Shown piece by piece: positions 23,136 through 33,232 of a DNA stretch of 64,000 nt. Positions within the stretch are counted from its first letter, which is position 1, and every line of letters begins with the position of its first letter. Position numbers and translations under genes: made by a program. The notes beneath the pieces were generated by a model that was not told where the DNA came from, ran no database searches, and saw nothing but the letters and a program-made list of their open reading frames with translations. Origin of the DNA: Rossellomorea aquimaris (lineage in GTDB: Bacteria; Bacillota; Bacilli; Bacillales; Bacillaceae_B); NCBI RefSeq assembly GCF_008180865.1, contig NZ_VTEX01000001.1, positions 519,261 through 583,260 of the forward strand, read 5' to 3'.

Positions 23136-23147
23136 ATGGTTGCATGA
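23136..23147 (+). other. Three-codon leader ORF before yloB
   Basis: ATG GTT GCA TGA lies six bases after AGGAGGAG (23122-23129). Its stop codon overlaps the yloB start as ATGA. Reinitiation at yloB is plausible. Whether it is translated is unknown. Confidence 0.4.
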
Positions 23148-25825
23148 AATTTCATGAGATGAGACAAGAGGACATAGAGCAGTCATTAAATACCAATTAT
23201 CAAGAGGGTCTTTCAACTGATGATGTAGCAAAGAGACGGAAACAATTTGGGTACAATCAATTGGAGGAAGCTGAGAAGCAGTCAGCTTTGTTACTATTTT
23301 TCAGTCAATTTAAGGACTTTATGGTTCTTGTGTTATTGGCAGCCACACTTATTTCAGGATTACTGGGAGAATACATCGATGCGATTGCCATCATAGCCAT
23401 TGTGTTAATAAACGGTTTTTTAGGTTTTTTTCAAGAGCGTAAAGCAGAGAGGTCCCTGCAGGCTTTAAAGGAACTTTCAGCACCTCAGGTATCGGTGTTG
23501 AGAGATGGCAAGTGGGTGAAAGTTGTTTCTAAAGAGGTCATTATCGGTGATATCATCCGCTTTGGAAGCGGGGATCGGATCGGGGCAGATGTACGCCTCA
23601 TTGAAACGAACAATCTGGAAATAGAAGAATCTGCTTTAACAGGGGAATCTCTACCTGTAACAAAATCGACGAACCCCGTCAATGGTGAAAACATGAGTCT
23701 CGGAGACTTAGAGAATATGGCTTTTATGGGGACGATGGTAACTAGGGGTAATGGTATTGGTGTTGTGACTTCGATCGGAATGAAGACAGCCATGGGACAA
23801 ATTGCTGATATGATTCAAAAGGCTGAAACGATGATAACCCCACTTCAAAGAAAACTTGAAGAGTTAGGGAAAATACTGATTTCCGTTGCCCTTGTGTTGA
23901 CAGCATTGGTCGTGGGAATCGGTGTTATCCAAGGGCACGATATGTACACAATGTTCTTAGCGGGGGTTTCTTTGGCAGTTGCCGCCATTCCAGAAGGTCT
24001 ACCTGCCATTGTAACCGTTGCCCTTTCCCTCGGCGTTCAGCGAATGATCAAGAAGAAAGCGATTGTACGAAAGCTGCCGGCTGTTGAAACATTAGGTTGT
24101 GCATCAGTTATTTGCTCAGATAAAACAGGAACTCTGACTCAAAACAAAATGACGGTGACACATCTTTGGAGTGGAGGCAGAACGTGGACGGTAACAGGGA
24201 CCGGGTATGAACCGGATGGCCAATTTTACAGCGGAGACCAAAGGGTAACACCTCACAGTGAAAATGCCCTTCAACAATTATTAACCTTTGGTATGCTATG
24301 CAATCATGCGGAACTCGTAACACGAGAAGAAAACTTTGTAGTTGATGGGGATCCTACAGAAGGGGCTCTTCTTGTGGCGGGGTTGAAAGCTGGTTTGAGC
24401 CGGGAATCTCTGCAGAAGAAGTTTACGATTGTAAAAGAATTCCCCTTTGATTCTACAAGAAAGATGATGAGTATCATCGTTGTCGATCAAAACGGGAAAC
24501 ATTTCTCTGTAACGAAAGGTGCTCCCGACGTTTTAGTCGGCAAGAGCGAATCCATCTTGTGGGAAGGAAGACTTCAATATAAATCAGCTGAAATATTCCA
24601 AAAAGTAGAAGAGGCAATCAGTGAAATGTCGTCCAATGCTCTTCGAAACATTGCGATTGCTTATAAACCCCTCAATGAAAGATCCACCGAAGGGATTAAG
24701 GAAAGTGACATTGAAGAAGGGGTGACCTTCATTGGCTTACAAGGTATGATTGATCCTCCAAGACCTGAAGTGAAGCAGGCAGTGAAAGAGTGTCGGGCAG
24801 CCGGCATTAAGACGGTGATGATTACAGGGGATCATATTCTAACGGCTAAAGCGATTGCCAGGCAGCTAGGAATCTTAAAAAACAAAGATCGCGTTCTGGA
24901 TGGAAAAGCATTGAATCAAATGGAAGTTCATGAACTGGAAGAAATCGTGGAAGAGGTTTCTGTTTTTGCACGTGTTTCTCCTGAGCATAAATTAAAAATC
25001 GTCAAAGCCCTTCAAAACAGGGGGCATGTGGTGGCGATGACCGGGGATGGTGTAAATGATGCTCCGGCAATAAAATCTTCGGATATTGGTGTAGCCATGG
25101 GAATTACCGGGACAGATGTATCTAAGGAATCTTCCTCACTTGTCCTTTTGGATGATAACTTTGCAACGATTAAATCAGCCATCCAGGAAGGCAGAAACAT
25201 CTATGAAAATATCAGGAAGTTTATTCGGTACCTGCTGGCATCGAATGTAGGGGAAATTCTCGTCATGCTATTTGCCATGATCCTGGCCCTCCCACTTCCA
25301 TTGGTGCCGATACAGATTCTTTGGGTGAACCTTGTGACAGATGGACTTCCTGCCATGGCACTTGGTCTGGATAAGCCGGAAGATGATGTAATGAAGAGGA
25401 AACCAAGGCATCCAAAAGAAGGCGTATTTGCCAGAGGATTAGGCTGGAAGGTAGTTTCAAGGGGCTTCTTAATCGGGGGTGTCACTCTACTAGCCTTCAT
25501 GTTGTCGTATAAGACTCACCCCGATCACTTGGCATATGCCCAAACCGTTGCCTTTGCTACATTGGTAATGGCACAGCTCATTCATGTGTTTGACTGTCGA
25601 AGTGAAGTTTCTGTATTTTCAAGAAATCCCTTCGGAAATATGTATCTTGTGTGGGCCGTATTATCTTCACTCGTATTGATGCTTCTCGTGATTTACATCC
25701 CATCCTTGCAGCCGATCTTCCATACAGTACCAATCGTGTTAAAGGACTGGTTCTTAATCATTGGTTTAAGCTCGGTTCCAACGTTTTTACTGGCAGGGTC
25801 ATTTTTTGCAAGAAAAAAACAGTGA
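23144..25825 (+). CDS. yloB: P-type calcium-transporting ATPase (YloB)
   Basis: The 893-residue product is a P2A-type Ca2+ ATPase. The actuator motif SALTGESLP lies near residue 165, the phosphorylated aspartate in CSDKTGTLTQNK is D326, and the hinge is TGDGVNDAPAIK near residue 632. About ten membrane helices are visible, including the ion-binding VAAIPEGLPAIVTVALS and the M5-M6 pair with LASNVGEILVM and ILWVNLVTDGLPAMALG. The protein begins MKFHEM, as in B. subtilis YloB, which fixes the ATG at 23144. The Shine-Dalgarno AGGAGGAG is 14 bases away, which is long, and a three-codon ORF (23136-23147) sits between. In B. subtilis the homologue is linked to germination and heat resistance of spores. 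Confidence 0.95.
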   Translation: MKFHEMRQEDIEQSLNTNYQEGLSTDDVAKRRKQFGYNQLEEAEKQSALLLFFSQFKDFMVLVLLAATLISGLLGEYIDAIAIIAIVLINGFLGFFQERKAERSLQALKELSAPQVSVLRDGKWVKVVSKEVIIGDIIRFGSGDRIGADVRLIETNNLEIEESALTGESLPVTKSTNPVNGENMSLGDLENMAFMGTMVTRGNGIGVVTSIGMKTAMGQIADMIQKAETMITPLQRKLEELGKILISVALVLTALVVGIGVIQGHDMYTMFLAGVSLAVAAIPEGLPAIVTVALSLGVQRMIKKKAIVRKLPAVETLGCASVICSDKTGTLTQNKMTVTHLWSGGRTWTVTGTGYEPDGQFYSGDQRVTPHSENALQQLLTFGMLCNHAELVTREENFVVDGDPTEGALLVAGLKAGLSRESLQKKFTIVKEFPFDSTRKMMSIIVVDQNGKHFSVTKGAPDVLVGKSESILWEGRLQYKSAEIFQKVEEAISEMSSNALRNIAIAYKPLNERSTEGIKESDIEEGVTFIGLQGMIDPPRPEVKQAVKECRAAGIKTVMITGDHILTAKAIARQLGILKNKDRVLDGKALNQMEVHELEEIVEEVSVFARVSPEHKLKIVKALQNRGHVVAMTGDGVNDAPAIKSSDIGVAMGITGTDVSKESSSLVLLDDNFATIKSAIQEGRNIYENIRKFIRYLLASNVGEILVMLFAMILALPLPLVPIQILWVNLVTDGLPAMALGLDKPEDDVMKRKPRHPKEGVFARGLGWKVVSRGFLIGGVTLLAFMLSYKTHPDHLAYAQTVAFATLVMAQLIHVFDCRSEVSVFSRNPFGNMYLVWAVLSSLVLMLLVIYIPSLQPIFHTVPIVLKDWFLIIGLSSVPTFLLAGSFFARKKQ

Positions 25826-25829
25826 AATG

Positions 25830-25838
25830 TGGTATAAT
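25830..25838 (+). promoter_or_regulatory. Candidate extended -10 before yloC
   Basis: TGG-TATAAT is a perfect extended -10 with no clear -35. Its start point would fall in the terminator stem just downstream, which makes the assignment uncertain. Confidence 0.3.
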
Positions 25839-25840
25839 CC

Positions 25841-25877
25841 AAAAGGTAATAGAGAATAACCTCTATTACCTTTTTTA
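25841..25877 (+). terminator. Terminator of yloB
   Basis: AAAAGGTAATAGAG (25841-25854) pairs with CTCTATTACCTTTT (25861-25874), followed by more T residues. Confidence 0.9.
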
Positions 25878-25949
25878 TATAGTGAGAGTGCAAGCATGAA
25901 ATCAGTTGATCTACATACGAATATCGTCAAAAGATTGGATGTGATCGTA

Positions 25950-26825
25950 ATGGTTGTCAGTATGACAGGCTTTGGAAGAAGCAAGGTAGACTCTGAACAA
26001 CATACAGTAACGGTTGAAATGAAATCCGTTAATCACAGGTTTAGTGAATGTTTCATAAGGATGCCCCGACAATTAATGAAACTTGAGGATAAAATTAAAA
26101 AACAAGTATCCCAGTCCGTTAAGAGAGGGAAAGTTGATATTTTCATCACCATTACGGGCGATGGCTTAGTACATAAAAATCTACATATTGACTGGAAGCT
26201 CATTCAAGATTATTATCAGTTAGTAAATAAAGTGAAAGAAACCTTCTCCCTAAAAGATGAACTGCAATTATCCCACCTCTTAAACAGAGAAGAATTTGTG
26301 ATCATCGAAGAAATGGAAGAGGAAAACGAAGAGCTTGAGCAGTTGGTGTTAAAAGCTGTAGAACAAGCGGCGAATGACCTTAAAATAATGCGTGAAAAAG
26401 AAGGAGAGCTCCTCAAGAAAGATTTTCTCACTCATCTCAATCATTTTAAGACCCAAATTGGAGAACTTACCGATCATGCTCCTAAAGTTGTCGATCAGTA
26501 TAGAGAACGGTTAAGAAAAAGGATTCTTGAATACAATGAAACTTCCTTCGATGAAAGCCGTTTGCTTACTGAGGTTGCCATTTTTGCTGATAAATCGGAT
26601 ATTACCGAGGAACTGACGAGATTAGAAAGTCATATTCAGTACTTTGATTCCTCATTGAACGGTGAAGGACCTGTAGGCAGGAAGCTGGATTTCATGATTC
26701 AGGAAATGAACCGGGAAGTGAACACGATTGGTTCGAAAGCAAACGATTCCTTCATTGCCACGATTGTTGTGGAACTGAAATCAACACTGGAGAAACTAAG
26801 GGAACAAGTGCAAAATGTAGAATAA
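25950..26825 (+). CDS. yloC: YicC family endoribonuclease / RNA-turnover protein
   Basis: The 291-residue product belongs to the YicC/YloC family. It begins [12 protein letters not shown], followed by the [10 protein letters not shown] motif, and ends with the DUF1732 domain holding [24 protein letters not shown] (key parts [10 protein letters not shown] and EVNTIGSK). Members cleave RNA or steer small RNAs to decay. The ATG at 25950 is preferred to an in-frame ATG at 25896, because the family start is MVVSMTG, the length then equals the B. subtilis homologue, and a GGATGTGAT ribosome-site variant precedes it. remA, gmk and rpoZ follow in the same order as in B. subtilis. Confidence 0.93.
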   Translation: MVVSMTGFGRSKVDSEQHTVTVEMKSVNHRFSECFIRMPRQLMKLEDKIKKQVSQSVKRGKVDIFITITGDGLVHKNLHIDWKLIQDYYQLVNKVKETFSLKDELQLSHLLNREEFVIIEEMEEENEELEQLVLKAVEQAANDLKIMREKEGELLKKDFLTHLNHFKTQIGELTDHAPKVVDQYRERLRKRILEYNETSFDESRLLTEVAIFADKSDITEELTRLESHIQYFDSSLNGEGPVGRKLDFMIQEMNREVNTIGSKANDSFIATIVVELKSTLEKLREQVQNVE

Positions 26826-26828
26826 GAA

Positions 26829-26861
26829 GTTTAGTTTCCTGTCATTCCGGCGAAACTAAAC
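26829..26861 (+). repeat. Perfect inverted repeat between yloC and remA
   Basis: GTTTAGTTTC (26829-26838) and GAAACTAAAC (26852-26861) are perfect inverted copies across a 13-base GC-richer loop. No T run follows, so it is not a standard terminator; it lies nine bases before the remA ribosome site. Confidence 0.7.
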
Positions 26862-26881
26862 TATTGATTAGGAGGAGCGTT

Positions 26882-27154
26882 ATGTCGATTAAGCTCATCA
26901 ATATAGGATTTGGGAATATTGTTTCAGCTAACCGGATCATCTCAATTGTAAGTCCCGAATCAGCACCGATCAAACGCCTGATTCAAGATGCAAGAGACCG
27001 GGGGACACTCGTTGATGCTACATACGGAAGAAGAACAAGGGCGGTTATTATTACGGATAGCGATCACGTTATTCTTTCAGCTGTTCAACCCGAAACCGTT
27101 GCTCATCGTTTAACTGATAAAGAGGATCTAGTAGAAGAAGGGCAGGGTAAATAA
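26882..27154 (+). CDS. remA: Extracellular matrix regulator RemA
   Basis: The 90-residue product is RemA (YlzA/DUF370). In B. subtilis this DNA-binding ring-forming protein activates matrix operons and osmoprotection genes. The whole conserved core is visible: [30 protein letters not shown] in part (key NIGFGN and PESAPIKR), then [26 protein letters not shown] (key YGRRTRAV). The ATG at 26882 was chosen over an in-frame ATG at 26864 because AGGAGG at 26870-26875 sits seven bases before it. gmk starts at the base after its stop codon. Confidence 0.95.
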   Translation: MSIKLINIGFGNIVSANRIISIVSPESAPIKRLIQDARDRGTLVDATYGRRTRAVIITDSDHVILSAVQPETVAHRLTDKEDLVEEGQGK

Positions 27155-27769
<615 letters not shown>

Positions 27770-27991
27770 ATGTTAAACCCATCCATTGATTCATTAATGA
27801 AGAAGATCGATTCTAAATATTCGTTAGTCAGTATTGCTGCTAAGAGAGCAAGAAACCTGCAAGATACCGGTGATTACCGTTTGAACCAATATGAGTCTCA
27901 TAAGTATGTAGGAAAGGCACTTGAAGAAATTCAGGCCGGTCAATTATCTATGAAAGAAAGAGATGCCAAAGCGGTTTATTCTGATGAATAA
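27770..27991 (+). CDS. rpoZ: RNA polymerase omega subunit
   Basis: The 73-residue product is the omega subunit. The conserved [24 protein letters not shown] segment occupies residues 4-27 (key [12 protein letters not shown]), and [13 protein letters not shown] lies near the end. Omega helps beta-prime fold into RNA polymerase. The gene starts directly after gmk; GGAGG lies within the last gmk codons. A hairpin that may be a terminator follows at 28018. Confidence 0.95.
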   Translation: MLNPSIDSLMKKIDSKYSLVSIAAKRARNLQDTGDYRLNQYESHKYVGKALEEIQAGQLSMKERDAKAVYSDE

Positions 27992-28017
27992 GCGTCATCA
28001 TGCTTAATGAAAAACTC

Positions 28018-28073
28018 TAGGGGGTTGACTCGAAAGATTACATGATCTTTCGGGACAACCCTATTTTCTTTTT
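28018..28073 (+). terminator. Hairpin terminator after rpoZ
   Basis: An outer TAGGGGGTTG (28018-28027) pairs with CAACCCTA (28056-28063). An inner CGAAAGAT (28031-28038) pairs with ATCTTTCG (28045-28052). The tail is T-rich but broken (ATTTTCTTTTT). Confidence 0.75.
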
Positions 28074-28127
28074 CTATCAATATCCTTCATAATAAAGGAA
28101 GGATAAAGAGTAATGGGGGAAAGCAGA

Positions 28128-29357
28128 ATGATCAAGGGGAAAAAAATACTGTTATGTGTATCTGGTGGAATCGCTGTATATAAAGCGGCTGCTTTAACGA
28201 GCAAGCTTGTCCAAAACGGTGCAGAAGTGAAGGTCATCATGACTGAATCAGCACGAAAATTTGTAGCTCCACTTACTTTTCAGGCATTATCCCGTCATGA
28301 TGTATACTGGGATACCTTTGATGAAAAGGATTCGTCGAAGATTGCTCATATCGACTTAGCTGACTGGGCAGATCTTGTATTGGTTGCACCAGCCACTGCC
28401 AACATCATAGGGAAGCTTGCGAACGGAATTGCAGATGACATGATTTCAACAACCATTTTGGCAACGACAGCGAAAGTATGGATTGCCCCAGCAATGAATG
28501 TACATATGTATGATCACCCGGCGGTGAAGCGGAATATTGAGACCCTTTTTGAGTTTGGATACCGATTTGTCGAACCGAGTGAAGGATATCTGGCTTGTGG
28601 ATACGTTGGTAAAGGAAGATTAGAAGAACCTGAGAAAGTAGTGGAACTGGTTGATCGCTATTTTTCCACTCGTGATAGCGAAAGGAAGATTTTACAGGGG
28701 ATAAAAGTCGTCATAACTGCCGGACCGACAAGAGAAATGGTCGATCCCGTTCGATTCTTTTCCAATCGCTCAACAGGGAAGATGGGCTACGCCCTTGCAG
28801 AGGCGGCTGTGTCTCTTGGGGCGGAGGTCGTCTTGATTTCCGGACCGTCTCAATTACCCGTTCCAAGTGGCATTGAATTTGTCTCCGTAACAAGTGCTGA
28901 AGAGATGTACAATGCTGTGCATGAAGCGTTTCCAACAGCGGATATCGTCGTGAAGAGCGCTGCAGTCGCTGATTATCGTCCGAAAGAAACCTTCGAGGAT
29001 AAGTTGAAGAAAAAAGAGGGTAATCTCGTGATTGAATTTGAACGTACAAAGGATATATTAATGAGTCTTGGTGAGCGCAAGAAACATCAATATCTAATCG
29101 GATTTGCGGCCGAAACATCTAACGTTTACGAGTATGCGAAAGCAAAGCTTGAGAAAAAGCGTGCAAATATGATAGTTGCAAATAATGTAAAAGAAACAGG
29201 TTCAGGGTTCGGAACGGACACGAACAAAGTATCGATTGTAACAAGCGAAGGTAACATTCTAGAGCTGCCATTATTATCAAAGGTAGAGGTAGCGAAAGAA
29301 ATCTATAAAGAAGCGATCCGGCAGATGAAGAAGGGTTCCTCGCATGAACGTAGCTAG
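28128..29357 (+). CDS. coaBC: Bifunctional phosphopantothenoylcysteine decarboxylase / phosphopantothenate-cysteine ligase
   Basis: The 409-residue product makes 4'-phosphopantetheine for CoA. The N-terminal FMN decarboxylase domain (about 1-185) has CVSGGIAVYKAA, PAMNVHMYDHPAV and the ACGYVGKGRLEEP loop with the active-site cysteine. The C-terminal ligase domain (about 190-400) has VVITAGPTREMVDPVRFFSN (key AGPTRE), FAAET and the IVANNV strand. The ATG at 28128 matches the family start (MIKGKKILLCVSGG) and has GGGGGA before it; an in-frame ATG at 28113 is less likely. Its end overlaps priA by 14 bases. Confidence 0.95.
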   Translation: MIKGKKILLCVSGGIAVYKAAALTSKLVQNGAEVKVIMTESARKFVAPLTFQALSRHDVYWDTFDEKDSSKIAHIDLADWADLVLVAPATANIIGKLANGIADDMISTTILATTAKVWIAPAMNVHMYDHPAVKRNIETLFEFGYRFVEPSEGYLACGYVGKGRLEEPEKVVELVDRYFSTRDSERKILQGIKVVITAGPTREMVDPVRFFSNRSTGKMGYALAEAAVSLGAEVVLISGPSQLPVPSGIEFVSVTSAEEMYNAVHEAFPTADIVVKSAAVADYRPKETFEDKLKKKEGNLVIEFERTKDILMSLGERKKHQYLIGFAAETSNVYEYAKAKLEKKRANMIVANNVKETGSGFGTDTNKVSIVTSEGNILELPLLSKVEVAKEIYKEAIRQMKKGSSHERS

Positions 29358-31767
29358 TGTCATCGTAGATGTTCCTGCCATGCAGACGGATCGAACCTAC
29401 GACTATCGTATTCCGGCTGAATGGAGAGGCAGCATCATTCCCGGCATGAGAGTCATCGTTCCTTTTGGACCAAGGAAAATTCAAGGCTTTGTCATTGAAT
29501 TAAAGGAAAAAGGCGAAGTCTCTAAACTAAAATCGATTGTTGAGCCGATGGACCTTGTACCGGTCCTGAATAAGGAACTACTAACATTGGGGAACTGGCT
29601 TACAGAGAAGACCCTATGCTTTAAAATCTCAGCATTTCAAGCGATGCTTCCGGCTGCCATGAAAGCAAAATATGAAAAATTCTTCCAAATCGAGGGGGGG
29701 AAGAGTCCGGGTGAACTTCATCTTTCGCTCCAGCATTTCTTTCAGAATGGAAGGGAAGTGTCCTGGAAAGCAATCGAGGAAAACGGACTGCTCCCTCTCG
29801 TTCATAAAGAGGTAAAACAAGGTTCGGTTGAAGTGATATACAGAGTGAAAGCGAAGGGGAATAAGAAAACGGTTCGAAAACTGTATCTTAATGTAACCGA
29901 AGGTGATTTAGAAGAAGTGAAGAACAGTCTGCCTCCTCAAGCAAGTAAGCAGAAACAAATCATAGAATACATGAATGACGCTGTTCCTGGAGGGGACGGG
30001 ATCCTTGCCGCAACCCTCCTTGAAGAGATGGGGACTACTTCGTCTACGGTTAAATCGTTAGTCAATAAAGGGGTTCTGGTAGAGAAAAATGTTGAAATGT
30101 ATCGTGATCCCTTTGAAAACAGGACGTTCGAGAAGACCTCGCCTCTTTCGTTAACGGCTCAACAGGACCAGGCGATCAGTCCTATACTGAACACCATTGA
30201 TGAAGAAAAACATCACACATTCCTTCTTTACGGAGTGACAGGGAGTGGTAAAACGGAAATTTATCTTCAATCCATTCAACGGGTCTTGCAAGAAGGTAAG
30301 GAAGCGATTGTATTAGTCCCTGAAATCTCCCTCACTCCCCAAATGGTTCACAGGTTCAAGGGCCGGTTCGGAAATGATGTAGCTGTTCTCCATAGCGGTT
30401 TGTCAGTTGGTGAAAAGTATGATGAATGGAGAAAGATCCAGCGGAAGGAAGTAAAAGTGGTGGTTGGTGCCCGTTCTGCTGTTTTTGCTCCTTTTGAAAA
30501 TATCGGGATCATCATTATTGATGAAGAGCATGAGACAAGTTACAAGCAAGAAGAAAATCCTCGTTATCATGCCAGGGACGTGGCCATTTATAGAGGGGAA
30601 TACCATCAATGCCCTGTCATTTTGGGAAGCGCAACACCCTCTTTAGAATCCTTTGCTCGAGCATCAAAAGGTGTGTATAGGCTCCTCACGCTGGATAAAC
30701 GGATGAATGATGGACCACTCCCTTCCGTTGATATTGTTGATATGAGAGAGGAACTGAGGAAGGGGAACCGTTCCATGTTCTCAACTGAACTTTTCGAAAA
30801 GCTTCAGGATCGAATTGAGAAAGGGGAACAAACCGTTCTATTCCTTAATAGAAGAGGACATTCATCATTCATCATGTGCAGAGATTGCGGCTTTGTCCTT
30901 CAATGTCCAAACTGTGATATCTCTTTAACCTATCACCGCTTTTCAAACGGCATGAAATGTCATTACTGCGGCTACGAAGAAGGAGTTCCCACTACTTGCC
31001 CTGAGTGTACGGGTGAGCATATCCGTTATTTCGGGACAGGAACTCAAAAAGTGGAGGAAGAATTGACGAAACTTATCCCCGAGGCTCGAATCATTCGCAT
31101 GGATGTGGACACAACCACCCGAAAAGGGTCACACGAAAAGCTATTGACAGCCTTTGGAGAGGGAAAAGCAGATATACTTCTTGGTACACAAATGATTGCC
31201 AAGGGTCTGGATTTTCCGAATATCACTCTCGTCGGGGTCCTCAGTGCGGATACGATGCTTCATCTGCCTGACTTCAGGGCTGCAGAGAAGACCTTTCAAT
31301 TGCTCACTCAAGTAAGCGGACGTGCAGGCAGGCACACTCTGCCGGGAGAAGTAGTGATTCAAACGTATACGCCGGAGCACTATTCAATCGAGTTAGCGTC
31401 TAATCATGATTACAACCGTTTCTATCAACAGGAAATGATGATGAGGAAAATGGGCTCCTATCCTCCCTTTTACTACATCTCTCTCGTCACACTAAGTCAT
31501 GAAGATTTAATGAAAGTTGTGGATATTGCAGAGAAGATGACGAAATATATCCGTTCAAAGCTATCCGAAACAACGATCATTCTTGGACCCGTGGCGTCAC
31601 CGATCCCCAGGATAAAGAATAGATATCGGTATCAATGTTTGATAAAATACAAGCGGGAACCAAATCTTGGTACTACGTTGAAAACAGTATTAGATCAATA
31701 CCAACAGCAATATGCGTCTCAAGGGTTAACAATCTCCATAGATGTGAACCCTTATATGATGATGTAA
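29344..31767 (+). CDS. priA: Primosomal replication restart helicase PriA
   Basis: The 807-residue product is the superfamily 2 helicase that reloads the replisome at stalled forks. The N-terminal fork-binding domain starts with the 3'BD stretch VIVDVPAMQTDRTYDYRIP. Walker A is GVTGSGKTEIY near residue 300, Walker B is IIDEEHETSYKQ near 391, and zinc-binding cysteines form CRDCGF, CPNCD, CHYCGY and CPECTG between about 510 and 560. Helicase motifs V-VI are GTQMIAKGLDFPN and QVSGRAGR. Length is typical. It overlaps coaBC and is followed by def after 32 bases. Confidence 0.97.
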   Translation: MNVASVIVDVPAMQTDRTYDYRIPAEWRGSIIPGMRVIVPFGPRKIQGFVIELKEKGEVSKLKSIVEPMDLVPVLNKELLTLGNWLTEKTLCFKISAFQAMLPAAMKAKYEKFFQIEGGKSPGELHLSLQHFFQNGREVSWKAIEENGLLPLVHKEVKQGSVEVIYRVKAKGNKKTVRKLYLNVTEGDLEEVKNSLPPQASKQKQIIEYMNDAVPGGDGILAATLLEEMGTTSSTVKSLVNKGVLVEKNVEMYRDPFENRTFEKTSPLSLTAQQDQAISPILNTIDEEKHHTFLLYGVTGSGKTEIYLQSIQRVLQEGKEAIVLVPEISLTPQMVHRFKGRFGNDVAVLHSGLSVGEKYDEWRKIQRKEVKVVVGARSAVFAPFENIGIIIIDEEHETSYKQEENPRYHARDVAIYRGEYHQCPVILGSATPSLESFARASKGVYRLLTLDKRMNDGPLPSVDIVDMREELRKGNRSMFSTELFEKLQDRIEKGEQTVLFLNRRGHSSFIMCRDCGFVLQCPNCDISLTYHRFSNGMKCHYCGYEEGVPTTCPECTGEHIRYFGTGTQKVEEELTKLIPEARIIRMDVDTTTRKGSHEKLLTAFGEGKADILLGTQMIAKGLDFPNITLVGVLSADTMLHLPDFRAAEKTFQLLTQVSGRAGRHTLPGEVVIQTYTPEHYSIELASNHDYNRFYQQEMMMRKMGSYPPFYYISLVTLSHEDLMKVVDIAEKMTKYIRSKLSETTIILGPVASPIPRIKNRYRYQCLIKYKREPNLGTTLKTVLDQYQQQYASQGLTISIDVNPYMMM

Positions 31768-31799
31768 CTATATTTTTTACGGAAAAATGGAGGAGACTT

Positions 31800-32282
31800 A
31801 TGGCAATACTTCCAATTGTAATGCACCCTGATCCAATCTTAGAAAAAGAATGTGAAAAGGTAACGGCATTTGATAAGAAATTAAAAAAATTATTGGCAAA
31901 TATGTATGACACAATGCTTGAAGCGGATGGTGTTGGTCTTGCAGCTCCTCAAGTAGGAGTCGACCTTCAGGTAGCAGTGGTGGATATCGGGGATGATACC
32001 GGTACGATCGAGCTTATCAATCCGGAAATCATCGAGGCGGACGGATCTCAAACCGACCTTGAAGGGTGCCTGAGCTTCCCGGGGTTATATGGGGAAGTGA
32101 CCCGTCCTTATTCCATCACGGTCCGAACGTTTGACAGAAAAGGAAGAATGATTGAATTTCAAGCCCAGGACTTTTTAGCCCGAGCGATTCAACACGAAAT
32201 TGATCATCTTCACGGTGTTCTATTTACCACAAAGGTAGAAAAATATGTGACAGAAGAAGAATTAGAAGGGTATGAAGCTTAA
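31800..32282 (+). CDS. def: Peptide deformylase
   Basis: The 160-residue product removes the formyl group from new proteins. Three motifs bind the metal and substrate: [10 protein letters not shown] near residue 41, EGCLSFPG near residue 87 and QHEIDHLHG near residue 129. The ATG at 31800 with TGGAGGAGA upstream gives the usual length; longer in-frame starts inside priA lack a ribosome site. Its stop codon overlaps the fmt start (TAATG), so the deformylase and the formyltransferase are coupled. Confidence 0.96.
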   Translation: MAILPIVMHPDPILEKECEKVTAFDKKLKKLLANMYDTMLEADGVGLAAPQVGVDLQVAVVDIGDDTGTIELINPEIIEADGSQTDLEGCLSFPGLYGEVTRPYSITVRTFDRKGRMIEFQAQDFLARAIQHEIDHLHGVLFTTKVEKYVTEEELEGYEA

Positions 32283-33232
32283 TGACGAAAGTAATTTTTA
32301 TGGGAACACCTGACTTCTCCGTTCCTGTTCTTCAATCTTTATTAGACGAAAACTATGATGTGACTGCGGTCGTGACACAGCCCGATCGCCCAGTGGGGAG
32401 AAAAAGGATCCTAACGCCTCCACCTGTAAAGGTAGCAGCTGAAAAGAACGGGATACCAGTCTATCAACCAGAGAAAATTAAGGATGAAGATGAGTTAAAC
32501 AAAGTGCTTGCATTAGAACCTGACCTTATCGTAACGGCCGCTTTCGGACAAATTCTTCCCAACAGATTACTGGAAGCCCCTCAGTATGGATGCATCAATG
32601 TTCACGCCTCTTTACTTCCTGAACTTAGAGGGGGAGCACCTATTCATTATTCCATTCTCCAAGGGAAAGAGAAAACGGGCATCACCATCATGTATATGGT
32701 CGAAAAGCTTGATGCAGGGGACATTATTAGTCAAGTGGAAGTGGATATTGAAGAACGTGACCATGTCGGAACCCTTCATGATAAATTAAGCGTTGCAGGT
32801 GCAGCATTGCTCATTGAAACGGTGCCCAAATTATTGGCAGGTGACATAGCCCCGGTAAAGCAGGATGATTCAAAAGCGACGTTTGCACGAAACATCAAAC
32901 GAGAACAAGAAAAAATTGACTGGACGAAAGGTGGGGAAGAAATTTACAACCATATTAGAGGACTTCACCCTTGGCCCGTTGCGTACACCACATTAGAAAA
33001 TTCCGTGATTAAAGTCTGGTGGGGAGAAAAAGTCAGCGGAACTTCTGCTGCTCCTGGAGAAATCATGAAAATTGAAGAAGATGGATTCGTTGTTTCTACA
33101 GGCACTTCAATAGCAATAAAAATAACTGATTTACAGCCTTCTGGGAAAAAGCGAATGAGTGCAAAGGATTATCTGCGTGGAGCAGGGTCTCACCTGAAAG
33201 CAGGAATGATGTTAGGAGAAAATAATGAGTAA
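32282..33232 (+). CDS. fmt: Methionyl-tRNA formyltransferase
   Basis: The 316-residue product formylates initiator Met-tRNA with 10-formyl-THF. The N-terminal domain begins [19 protein letters not shown] and holds the catalytic [18 protein letters not shown] near residue 107 and the downstream aspartate in [12 protein letters not shown]-terminal OB-like domain (about 205-310) binds tRNA. It overlaps def by one base and rsmB by eight bases. Confidence 0.97.
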   Translation: MTKVIFMGTPDFSVPVLQSLLDENYDVTAVVTQPDRPVGRKRILTPPPVKVAAEKNGIPVYQPEKIKDEDELNKVLALEPDLIVTAAFGQILPNRLLEAPQYGCINVHASLLPELRGGAPIHYSILQGKEKTGITIMYMVEKLDAGDIISQVEVDIEERDHVGTLHDKLSVAGAALLIETVPKLLAGDIAPVKQDDSKATFARNIKREQEKIDWTKGGEEIYNHIRGLHPWPVAYTTLENSVIKVWWGEKVSGTSAAPGEIMKIEEDGFVVSTGTSIAIKITDLQPSGKKRMSAKDYLRGAGSHLKAGMMLGENNE

